From an uncultured Bacteroidota bacterium (GTDB lineage Bacteria; Bacteroidota; Bacteroidia; Chitinophagales; Chitinophagaceae): a stretch of 6,087 bases of DNA. The stretch spans positions 1 through 6,087 of the forward strand of contig CAMLGR010000208.1 of the NCBI GenBank assembly GCA_946479615.1. Reading direction: 5' to 3'. The position numbers and the translations under genes were made by a program. The notes beneath the pieces are model-generated. The model searched no databases. It saw nothing but the letters and a program-made list of their open reading frames with translations, and had not been told where the DNA came from. Shown in pieces: positions 1-6,087 of the stretch. Numbering within the stretch: position 1 is the stretch's first letter; every line of letters starts with the position of its first letter.

Positions 1-25
1 ATATCTATTTTGGAGAACGATTATT

Positions 26-67
26 AAAAAATGACACACTTAATTAAGCAGACCCAATCTGTGTCAT
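26..67 (-). terminator. Weak candidate hairpin with T-tract, minus strand
   Basis: ATGACACA (31-38) and TGTGTCAT (60-67) are perfect 8-bp inverted repeats around a 21-nt loop. The loop itself contains the palindrome CTTAATTAAG (39-48). Read on the minus strand, the stem is followed by a short T-run (26-30). This resembles an intrinsic terminator, but the stem is AT-rich, the loop is long and the T-run is short. It lies beyond the much better gldJ terminator, so it may be a backup site or a chance structure. Confidence 0.22.
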
Positions 68-254
68 CCGTATTCCATATCATCATCTTACTAAACAATG
101 ACAATGCTCACCAGGAAGAACGAACCCATTTTATATCCGTTTATCCACTTCTATCCGTGTTCTATTTCATTATCCTGCTAAAACAATGACAACGCTCACC
201 AGGAAGAACGAACCCATTTTATATCCGTCCATCCACTTCTATCCGTGTTCTATT
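65..254. repeat. Tandem direct repeat, ~88-bp unit, about 2.2 copies
   Basis: Copy 1 spans about 65-151, copy 2 spans 152-239, and a third partial copy covers 240-254. By eye, copies 1 and 2 differ by about 10 substitutions and one 1-base indel. The segment 94-166 matches 182-254 with only three differences, including 35 identical bases in a row (106-140 versus 194-228). The hexamer ATCCGT recurs inside and between the units at 66, 135, 153, 223 and 241. No terminal inverted repeats, transposase or CRISPR-like spacing is present: the units abut directly with no unique spacer. Within-unit ATCC motifs spaced about 8-18 bases apart suggest growth from a shorter motif. The function is unknown. 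It may be a lineage-specific intergenic repeat. Confidence 0.9.
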
Positions 255-261
255 CTCCCAT

Positions 262-290
262 AAAAAAACCCTCCGCACTTGCGAAGGGTT
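262..290 (-). terminator. Rho-independent terminator of gldJ
   Basis: Read on the minus strand, AACCCT (290-285) pairs perfectly with AGGGTT (272-267). After one internal mismatch, an inner CGC/GCG stem (283-281 with 276-274) closes a 4-nt loop (280-277). Seven T residues follow the hairpin (plus-strand A-run 262-268, whose last two bases also form the end of the stem). The hairpin begins about 22 nt past the gldJ stop codon, which is the usual place for an intrinsic terminator. It suggests gldJ is the last, and probably only, gene of its transcript. The plus strand has no matching T-run, so termination looks one-directional. Confidence 0.87.
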
Positions 291-312
291 CAATTTCTAT
301 GCTAAATACTTA

Positions 313-1878
313 TTATCTCTTTTGTCTCTTCGTTGGGAAATACTGTCCCGTCTTACGTTTGTTACCTTCAGGGCTACCCATACGGTCCATCGCGCAACGG
401 AAACCTAATGTGCTCAATGACTGATCTTCTTCGAGGAAGCGGCGTGTGCCAGGGCTCAACCAGTAAGCACGGTCGTTCCAGCTACCACCTTTGTACACTC
501 TTGATTTATCACTTACCAGGGTCGTCTGACCATATCCATAAGTAGCTTGTGATAAAGTATCACCATCCAGGTAGTTGATCACATTACCACGTTGGTAGTT
601 ACGACGGTTCTTGCTTTCAGCATCTGTTACATCCACCATTTTCACGCGGCCGGTTGTATCATTGATCTCAGCTTCACCATCAGCATTCTTGTATAATTTT
701 TTAAAGCGGTTACCACGGAAAGGAGCAGGCATATCATCGAAATCAAGTGATGACATCGGTCTGTATACGTCCTGTACCCACTCGCTTACGTTACCGGCCA
801 TGTTGTAGATACCGAAACCGTTCGGGAAGAATGATTTTACTTCAGCGGTATAGAAGGCACGGTCATTCAGACCACCTGCCACACCGGCGTTATCACCACT
901 ACCCCGTTTAAAGTTAGCCAGGAACTGACCCTGCCAGCTTCCACGGCGTGTATCACGCAGACCGTTTACATTCTGTGACCACGGATAGATTTGTTTGTTC
1001 TGTTGTAACTCTTCACCACGTTTGCCTTCTTTCATACTTGGGTGAGGGTTTTGATTGATCAGGCCATAAGCGGCATATTCCCACTCGGCTTCGAAAGGCA
1101 GACGGTAATCAGGAAGCAGTAATCCATCTTCCATAGATACTTTGGTACGCGGCTGACCCTGTGAAGTTTTCAGCGGGTTCTTTTTAGAAGTCGCTGTTTT
1201 ACCGGGAGGAGCCTGGTACAGATCGAGCAGGTAAGATTTGGTAGTAAAGTTATTGCTACCCTGCTGGCCCTGCAGCCCTTGTTTATTGATATATCCTTTT
1301 TTCAGGAGGATGCCTTCGTTTACGCGGTCGCTTCTCCATAAGCAGAAGTCGTTAGCCTGTCTCCAGGTGACACCTACTACAGGATAGTCGTTGAAACCAG
1401 GGTGGCGGAAATAATATTCAACCAGTGGTTCGTTATAACTCAATTCGCTTCTCCATACCAGGGTATCAGGTAAAGCGCCTTCAATGATCGGGAGGTTAAC
1501 CGGATCAGAAGGATCAAATACACGACCCAGCCAGTACAGGTATTCGCGGTAGTGAACGTTTGCTACTTCGGTACGGTCGATATAGAAAGAAGGTACAGAA
1601 ACCCGGCGCGGGATATTGTCCCAGATGCCGACTACGTCTTCTTCTGTCTGACCCATGGTAAAGGTACCACCCTGAACAAACACAAGACCGGGTCCGAGAC
1701 CCTGCTCTTTGGATTTAGCCACCTGGTAACCGCCCATGTTCTTATCATTATAGTTCCAGCCGGTTACGTCGGATTTGCTTTCTTTTTTACCAAAAAGACC
1801 CTTGCCTTTGCAGGATGCCATCAGCACCACACAGGATAAAAGGATTACTAAGTTTTTCAAGCTCATTGTTTTTTGCAT
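313..1878 (-). CDS. gldJ: GldJ, gliding motility / T9SS outer-membrane lipoprotein
   Basis: GldJ is needed for gliding and for type IX secretion in Flavobacterium, and sits on the periplasmic side of the outer membrane. The 521-aa product starts with a lipoprotein signal (hydrophobic residues 10-22, lipobox ending MASC, lipidated Cys23). An FGE/SUMF1-like fold runs from about 64 to 498. Its blocks include GGTFTMG (70-76), DRTEVANVHY (101-110), YPVVGVTW (165-172), RLPFEAEWEYAA (259-270), GIYNMAGNVSEW (356-367), KGGSWNDR (463-470) and LGFRC (491-495). The two catalytic cysteines of true formylglycine-generating enzymes are absent (Asp469 and Leu474 by my alignment), so it is a scaffold rather than an enzyme. 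A polar insert lies at about 190-256 and the C-terminus is very basic. GldK is the closest alternative, but no gldLMN follows and the porU-porV neighbourhood fits GldJ. The ATG at 1866 (Met5), preceded by an A-rich stretch, is an equally plausible start. Confidence 0.94.
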   Translation of the reverse strand: MQKTMSLKNLVILLSCVVLMASCKGKGLFGKKESKSDVTGWNYNDKNMGGYQVAKSKEQGLGPGLVFVQGGTFTMGQTEEDVVGIWDNIPRRVSVPSFYIDRTEVANVHYREYLYWLGRVFDPSDPVNLPIIEGALPDTLVWRSELSYNEPLVEYYFRHPGFNDYPVVGVTWRQANDFCLWRSDRVNEGILLKKGYINKQGLQGQQGSNNFTTKSYLLDLYQAPPGKTATSKKNPLKTSQGQPRTKVSMEDGLLLPDYRLPFEAEWEYAAYGLINQNPHPSMKEGKRGEELQQNKQIYPWSQNVNGLRDTRRGSWQGQFLANFKRGSGDNAGVAGGLNDRAFYTAEVKSFFPNGFGIYNMAGNVSEWVQDVYRPMSSLDFDDMPAPFRGNRFKKLYKNADGEAEINDTTGRVKMVDVTDAESKNRRNYQRGNVINYLDGDTLSQATYGYGQTTLVSDKSRVYKGGSWNDRAYWLSPGTRRFLEEDQSLSTLGFRCAMDRMGSPEGNKRKTGQYFPTKRQKR

Positions 1879-2057
1879 AAACCTATGAATTGGAATAAAT
1901 TTAACGCTGGTTGAGGTAAAATTATTGTATCATGAATCTTTCTTTTACTCTTTTACCAGGGCCAATGGCGAAGATATACACTTTAACGAATAACTCTTAC
2001 GCAGAACTACCCCTCCAGGGATAGTTAATTACCTATGTAAAAAGGCGTTTTTATACT
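1879..2057. promoter_or_regulatory. Divergent intergenic region, gldJ / porU promoters
   Basis: These 179 nt separate two genes that point away from each other, so promoters for both directions should lie here. Neither strand shows a perfect Bacteroidota sigma-ABfA -7 box (TAnnTTTG). Neither start has a strong Shine-Dalgarno sequence, and the bases before both ATGs are A/T-rich, which is usual for this phylum. The shared region would allow coordinated control of GldJ and PorU-PorV. That is inference from layout, as no operator is recognisable. Confidence 0.55.
1917..1924 (-). promoter_or_regulatory. Candidate -7 element for gldJ
   Basis: On the minus strand this reads TAATTTTA, one mismatch from the Bacteroidota -7 consensus TAnnTTTG. 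It would give a leader of roughly 30-40 nt before the gldJ ATG. No clear -33 TTTG/TTG box is present at the right distance, so this is a weak guess. Confidence 0.2.
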
Positions 2058-5000
2058 ATGCTGATGAGATACACCGGATGGCTGGGATTGTTGCTGCTGC
2101 TGACTGTTTCAAGCGCTGCCCAACGCGTTTACCGCGCCGGTTCTGTGCTTGCTGCAGGCACCTGGTATAAGATAGCCGTACAGGAGACCGGTATTTACCG
2201 GATCGACATCCCTTTTCTGAACAGTCTCGGCATCAATACTGCCAATCTTTCTTCGGCTTCCATCCGCCTGTTTGGGAATGGCGGGCAAATGCTGGCCGAA
2301 GCCAATGCCGGTGCCTGGACAGACGACCTGACCGAAAATGCAATCATGACAGTAGACGGGGGAGATGGGGTGCTCAACGGGAGCGATTATATCCTTTTTT
2401 ATGCCAATGGACCCGATCAGTGGCTGAAGGATTCCCTGAACCAGCGTTTCAGTCACCAGAAGAATTTATATAGCGATAAATCCTACTATTTCTTATCGGT
2501 CGGAGGCACCGGCAAACGGATCGCGAATCTTACCAATACTTCGCCCGGCGCGCAGACCATTACCAGCTCCCTGGGGAGATACTTTCATGAACTGGATACC
2601 GTGAATTTTCTCAGCAGTGGTAAAGAATGGTACGGCGAAGAATTTTCCAATACACCCGGCCGTAGCCTGACCCGGAGTTTCAATGTGAATATTCCTAACA
2701 TAGTGACTGCCTCGTCTTTATCCATCCAGAGCTTTTGTATTGCCCGTTCTGCCGGTGGCAGCAGTTTCGATGTGCGGATCAATAATAATACAACCGGGCA
2801 ACTCACGCTTCTTCCCGTTGGCACAGGACCGTACGATCTTTTTGCCCGCGAAGCCAAAAACATCAATACGATTGCAGCACCGGCCGGCAACCTGGTGATC
2901 AGTTATACATATAACCCCGGTAGCTTTAATGCGCAGGGCTGGCTCAACTGGTTTGAATTGTTTTACCGCCAGCAGCTTTCGCTGAACGGGGTCAACCAGC
3001 TTTCTTTCCGTGACTGGTCAAGCGTAGGCAATGGTACCGGCCAGTTCGTGATCAGCAATGCCAGTGCTGCCACACAGGTTTGGGATGTAACCGATCCGCT
3101 CGCACCGGTGAATATGCAGGGAACTTTATCGGGAAATGAATTCCGGTTTACCAATGATTGTTCAAGACTGAGAGAATACATCGCGTTTTCCGGTACTGGT
3201 TTTTCAACGCCTGTTTCAGTGGGGCGGATTGCCAACCAGGACCTGCACAATAGTGTTCCCGTTGATAATATCATCGTGGTCTATGCACCTTTTCTTCCGC
3301 AGGCGCTGCGGCTCGCTCAATTTCATCAGCAGCAAAGTGGCTTGCGGACCAAAGTGGTGACGACCGAACAGGTATATAATGAATTTGGAAGCGGTAGTCC
3401 TGATCCGGTAGCGATCCGCGATTTTGTAAAGATGTATTACGACAGGTATCATACCGATCCTTCCAATAAACTTCGTTACCTGTTATTGTTTGGCGATGGT
3501 TCCTATGATTATAAAGACAGGTTGAATAACAATACGAACTATGTTCCTGCGTATGAGAATGCCGTTTCGCTCGATGTGCTTTCTACCTATGCTTCCGATG
3601 ATTTTTATGGTTTCCTGGATGATAATGAAGATATCAATTCCGGTGTGGTGATCAATTATCTCGATATTGGCATCGGTCGTGTACCGGCGAAGAATGCAGA
3701 AGAAGCAAAGAACTTTGCCGATAAAGTAGAATCATATTTTACACCACAGGCATTGGGCCCGTGGAGAAACAATCTCACGTTTATTGCAGATGATGAGGAC
3801 CAGAATCTTCATTTACAGGATGCAGAAATTATTACGGCTACTGCGGCTGCAACTGCGCCGGTATATGATATCCAGAAAATTTATTTAGATGCCTATCGCC
3901 AGGAAAGCGGATCGGGAGGAAGCAGTTATCCACAGGCGAACCAGGCGATCAATAACCAGGTATACAATGGGACTTTGCTATGGAACTTTACAGGGCATGG
4001 TGGACCCAGGCGCCTGGCAGAAGAGACGGTACTCGACCAGGATATCATCAATAACTGGAACAATCCTTTGCGGTTGCCTTTATTCATAACAGCTACCTGC
4101 GATTTCGCGCCGTATGATAACCCGGTATTGAGTTCTATCGGTGAAAATATTTTAGTGCGACCCAAAACAGGAGCGATCGCGTTGATGACCACTACGCGTG
4201 TTGTATTTGCTTTCAGTAACCGTATCATGAACAATAACTACCTGCAATATGCTTTGCAACCGGATGTAAATGGTAATTACCGCAGCCTCGGCGATGCGGT
4301 GAAAGATGCCAAGAATTATACCTACCAGACATCCGGCGATATTACCAACAACAGGAAATTTACTCTGTTGGGCGATCCTGCTTTGACGATCGCTTATCCT
4401 GTATTGAAAGTACGTGCCAGTAAAATAAATGGTATACCGGTGGCGCAAACCGATACGCTCAGTGCGACAGAAAATATAACGATCGAAGGAGATGTGACCG
4501 ATGTGCAGGGAAATATCCTTCCTTCTTTCAATGGAAATGTGTACCCGGTGGTATTTGATAAAATTCAGAACCTGACCACGCTGGGTAATGACCCGGCCAG
4601 CCAGCCGGCTACCTTCAGTACCCGCACCAATATTTTATTCAAAGGAAAAGCATCGGTTACCAATGGTCATTTTTCTTTTTCCTTTAAAGTGCCAAAGGAT
4701 ATCAATTATCAATACGGGAATGGCAAATTGAGTTTGTATGCAGAGAACGGGCAGCAGGATGGGAATGGATTTTTTACCGGGTTCCTGGTAGGAGGGGCTT
4801 CCAATAATGGTGATAATGATAAGGAAGGTCCTGGTATCAAGCCTTATCTCAATGACGAAAAATTTGTGAACGGTGGGTTATCGAACGAGAACCCGGTACT
4901 GATCGTTAAACTGGCCGATTCATCGGGTATCAATACGGCAGGTACGGGTATCGGCCATGATATCGTGGCTACTTTGGATCATGACAGTAAACAATTCTTT

Positions 5001-5477
5001 ATTTTGAATGACTTTTACCAGGGCGATCTGAACAGTTACCAGCAGGGGGAAGTGAGGTTCCAGATGCCGGAACTGGAGCCCGGCAATCATACCCTGGAAA
5101 TCAAAGCCTGGGATGTATTGAATAATTCCAACGCGGTAGTACTGGATTTTACTGTGGCCAAAGACGAAAAACTGGAATTGAGCCATGTACTCAATTATCC
5201 CAACCCTTTTACCACGAAAACCCAATTTTGGTTCGAACATAATAAACCGGGTCAGACCCTGGTGGTGCGTCTCCAGATTTTCAGCGTGGCGGGAAGGATA
5301 ATAAAAATGATAGAAAGAACAATAAACACAGCTGGCAATCGTTCAAGTGAACTGGAATGGGATGGCAGGGATGAGTATGGCGATAAAATTGGTAAGGGTG
5401 TCTACATCTACAAATTATCGGTCACATCCCCGGACAAATCACACAAGGAAAAACTGGGAAAGCTGGTGATTTTCTGA
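2058..5477 (+). CDS. porU: PorU, type IX secretion system C25-family sortase
   Basis: PorU is the cell-surface protease of the T9SS. It cuts the C-terminal domain (CTD) signal from secreted cargo and couples the cargo to surface glycolipid, working with PorV. The 1139-aa product has a Sec signal peptide (hydrophobic 7-17, likely cut after Ala21). A beta-rich N-terminal domain follows (WYKI 36-39, GIYRID 45-50, FGNGG 72-76, DYILFY 110-115). The gingipain-type peptidase C25 domain spans about 402-781. It shows FGDGSYD (478-484), SDDFYGF (513-519), IGRVP (539-543), the catalytic His647 in TGHGG, the catalytic Cys681 in TATCDF, and a closing LGDPAL (771-776). Two beta-sandwich regions follow (GIGHD 964-968, KAWD 1016-1019). 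The last ~96 residues form a T9SS-type CTD with a FlgD-like Ig fold (YPNPF 1047-1051, WDGRDEYG, GVYIYKL). Length is close to that of P. gingivalis PorU. It is intact with no frameshift. Met3 (2064) is an alternative start. porV follows 81 nt downstream. Confidence 0.96.
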   Translation: MLMRYTGWLGLLLLLTVSSAAQRVYRAGSVLAAGTWYKIAVQETGIYRIDIPFLNSLGINTANLSSASIRLFGNGGQMLAEANAGAWTDDLTENAIMTVDGGDGVLNGSDYILFYANGPDQWLKDSLNQRFSHQKNLYSDKSYYFLSVGGTGKRIANLTNTSPGAQTITSSLGRYFHELDTVNFLSSGKEWYGEEFSNTPGRSLTRSFNVNIPNIVTASSLSIQSFCIARSAGGSSFDVRINNNTTGQLTLLPVGTGPYDLFAREAKNINTIAAPAGNLVISYTYNPGSFNAQGWLNWFELFYRQQLSLNGVNQLSFRDWSSVGNGTGQFVISNASAATQVWDVTDPLAPVNMQGTLSGNEFRFTNDCSRLREYIAFSGTGFSTPVSVGRIANQDLHNSVPVDNIIVVYAPFLPQALRLAQFHQQQSGLRTKVVTTEQVYNEFGSGSPDPVAIRDFVKMYYDRYHTDPSNKLRYLLLFGDGSYDYKDRLNNNTNYVPAYENAVSLDVLSTYASDDFYGFLDDNEDINSGVVINYLDIGIGRVPAKNAEEAKNFADKVESYFTPQALGPWRNNLTFIADDEDQNLHLQDAEIITATAAATAPVYDIQKIYLDAYRQESGSGGSSYPQANQAINNQVYNGTLLWNFTGHGGPRRLAEETVLDQDIINNWNNPLRLPLFITATCDFAPYDNPVLSSIGENILVRPKTGAIALMTTTRVVFAFSNRIMNNNYLQYALQPDVNGNYRSLGDAVKDAKNYTYQTSGDITNNRKFTLLGDPALTIAYPVLKVRASKINGIPVAQTDTLSATENITIEGDVTDVQGNILPSFNGNVYPVVFDKIQNLTTLGNDPASQPATFSTRTNILFKGKASVTNGHFSFSFKVPKDINYQYGNGKLSLYAENGQQDGNGFFTGFLVGGASNNGDNDKEGPGIKPYLNDEKFVNGGLSNENPVLIVKLADSSGINTAGTGIGHDIVATLDHDSKQFFILNDFYQGDLNSYQQGEVRFQMPELEPGNHTLEIKAWDVLNNSNAVVLDFTVAKDEKLELSHVLNYPNPFTTKTQFWFEHNKPGQTLVVRLQIFSVAGRIIKMIERTINTAGNRSSELEWDGRDEYGDKIGKGVYIYKLSVTSPDKSHKEKLGKLVIF

Positions 5478-5558
5478 TCTTATTCGTTTAAATTCAATAT
5501 TTTAGCCGCCCCTATTACAAAACCAATTATTTTTTATATCAATACTAAACACTAACAA
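5478..5558 (+). promoter_or_regulatory. porU-porV spacer with possible weak promoter
   Basis: This 81-nt A/T-rich spacer shows no hairpin with a T-run, so porU transcripts probably read into porV. The octamer TATTTTAG (5498-5505) loosely resembles the Bacteroidota -7 box (TAnnTTTG), and would allow extra porV expression. No clear -33 box is visible. The A-rich stretch just before the porV ATG is typical of Bacteroidota translation starts. Independent expression of porV is a guess from the spacing and this weak motif. Confidence 0.22.
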
Positions 5559-6087
5559 ATGAGACCAACGGCTCTAAAATTGGCTGCGCTACTGGTTTTA
5601 TCGAATCTGATCTTTGCTGCACATGCTCAGAACACTCCCTCTTCTCTTAAAGTTGTTACCACCGCTGTTCCTTTTCTTCGTATTTCTCCGGATGCCCGCT
5701 CTGGCGGTATGGGAGAATTAGGTGTAGCTACTTCGCCTGATGCAAGTGCCGGATTTTGGAATATTGGTAAAGTCGCTTTCAATGAATCAAAAGGTAGCAT
5801 TGCCGCCACGTATACTCCCTGGCTGAAGAACCTGGTAAATGATGTTTATCTCGCTTCTTTATCCGGTTATTACAAATTCACAGACGACCAGGCCATCAAT
5901 GTAGGGCTGCGTTATTTCAGTTTGGGCAGCATCACCTTTACCGACCAGAATGGTAACCTTAATGGTACCGGTAAACCCCGTGAATTTGGTGTTGATGTTG
6001 GTTATTCCCGCAGACTGACAAGCAAACTCGGATTGGGTGTTGCTTTACGTTATATCAACTCTGACCTGGCCCCCGGCGCTGTTTCTT
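5559..6087 (+). CDS. porV: PorV (LptO), T9SS outer-membrane beta-barrel protein, 3' end missing
   Basis: PorV is a FadL-like outer-membrane barrel. It takes folded cargo from the SprA translocon by binding its CTD, carries it to PorU, and also anchors PorU at the surface. The first 176 residues are present, a little under half of the roughly 390 usual for the family, and the frame stays open at the window edge. The signal peptide covers residues 1-23 with a probable cut after AHA, before Gln24. The family signature follows: PFLRISPDARSGGMGELGVA (38-57), then SPDASAGFWN (59-68) and YTPWLKNL (85-92). After it come alternating amphipathic strands such as INVGLRYFSLGSI and FGVDVGYSRRL. The spot where I recall PorV proteins having Trp-Asn-Pro-Ala-Lys reads WNIGK here (67-71). 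The gene lies 81 nt behind porU on the same strand and is probably co-transcribed with it. Confidence 0.95.
   Translation, partial: MRPTALKLAALLVLSNLIFAAHAQNTPSSLKVVTTAVPFLRISPDARSGGMGELGVATSPDASAGFWNIGKVAFNESKGSIAATYTPWLKNLVNDVYLASLSGYYKFTDDQAINVGLRYFSLGSITFTDQNGNLNGTGKPREFGVDVGYSRRLTSKLGLGVALRYINSDLAPGAVS

Larger units (their letters stand above)
1..312. other. Gene-free stretch downstream of gldJ
   Basis: No convincing gene is visible here. The stretch holds a weak hairpin at the left edge (31-67), an 88-bp-period direct repeat (65-254) and the gldJ terminator (262-290). The first bases could be the tail of a plus-strand gene entering from the left: all three forward frames close early, at 25-27, 32-34 and 45-47. 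The fragments are too short to tell which, if any, is real. A 52-codon open frame from the ATG at 31 to the TGA at 187-189 runs through the repeat and looks like chance. Confidence 0.7.

Noticed and set aside
31..189. A 52-codon plus-strand open frame starting at the ATG at 31, with Ile/Leu-rich ends
   Set aside because: It runs through the tandem repeat, starts inside a hairpin arm, and ends in the second repeat copy. It has no recognisable domain, so it is most likely chance.
65..254. Possible CRISPR array
   Set aside because: The units are about 88 bp and abut each other without unique spacers, and no cas genes are visible.
333..1839. Plus-strand open frames antisense to gldJ (for example 333-545, 611-808, 1552-1839)
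   Set aside because: They are short, have no recognisable domain, and lie opposite a clearly conserved lipoprotein gene.
1968..2002. Imperfect inverted repeat (GCGAAGA with TCTTACGC) in the divergent intergenic region
   Set aside because: The seven-base arms carry a bulge and a 20-nt loop, with no T-run, no second copy and no known motif match.
2029..2040. Small palindrome TTAC-ctat-GTAA just before porU as a possible operator
   Set aside because: The arms are only 4 bp and it occurs once, so it is expected by chance in AT-rich DNA.
2109..5240. Several 60-115-codon open frames antisense to porU, and one in another forward frame (3889-4089)
   Set aside because: They are shadows of the conserved porU reading frame, with low-complexity or unfamiliar protein sequence.
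5627..5809. 60-codon minus-strand open frame opposite porV
   Set aside because: It overlaps the highly conserved N-terminal PorV signature on the other strand and has no domain of its own.

Overview
The window comes from a member of the Bacteroidota, most likely class Chitinophagia or a close relative. The taxonomy is inferred from gene content, from moderate GC, and from A/T-rich start regions without strong Shine-Dalgarno sites. All three recognisable genes belong to the type IX secretion system (T9SS) and gliding machinery that is specific to this phylum.

Layout: Positions 1-312 hold no convincing gene. They contain a ~88-bp direct tandem repeat (about 2.2 copies, 65-254), a weak hairpin near the left edge, and a strong intrinsic terminator (262-290) that serves the leftward gene. 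Positions 313-1878 (minus strand) encode GldJ, an outer-membrane lipoprotein with a catalytically dead sulfatase-modifying-factor (FGE) fold. Positions 1879-2057 are a 179-nt divergent promoter region. Positions 2058-5477 (plus strand) encode PorU, the gingipain-family (C25) cell-surface sortase, with its catalytic His and Cys and its C-terminal domain intact. After an 81-nt gap, porV (5559 to the window end, incomplete) encodes the outer-membrane beta-barrel shuttle/anchor protein of the same system.

How they work together: in characterised T9SSs, cargo with a C-terminal domain (CTD) crosses the outer membrane through the SprA translocon. PorV collects it from the translocon and delivers it to PorU, which removes the CTD and attaches the cargo to surface glycolipid. 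GldJ is a periplasm-facing lipoprotein that supports assembly or stability of the GldK-related ring and links secretion to gliding. Adjacency of gldJ to porU-porV is also known from Flavobacterium johnsoniae, so this is a conserved T9SS locus rather than a new system. The least explained part of the window is the tandem repeat downstream of gldJ.
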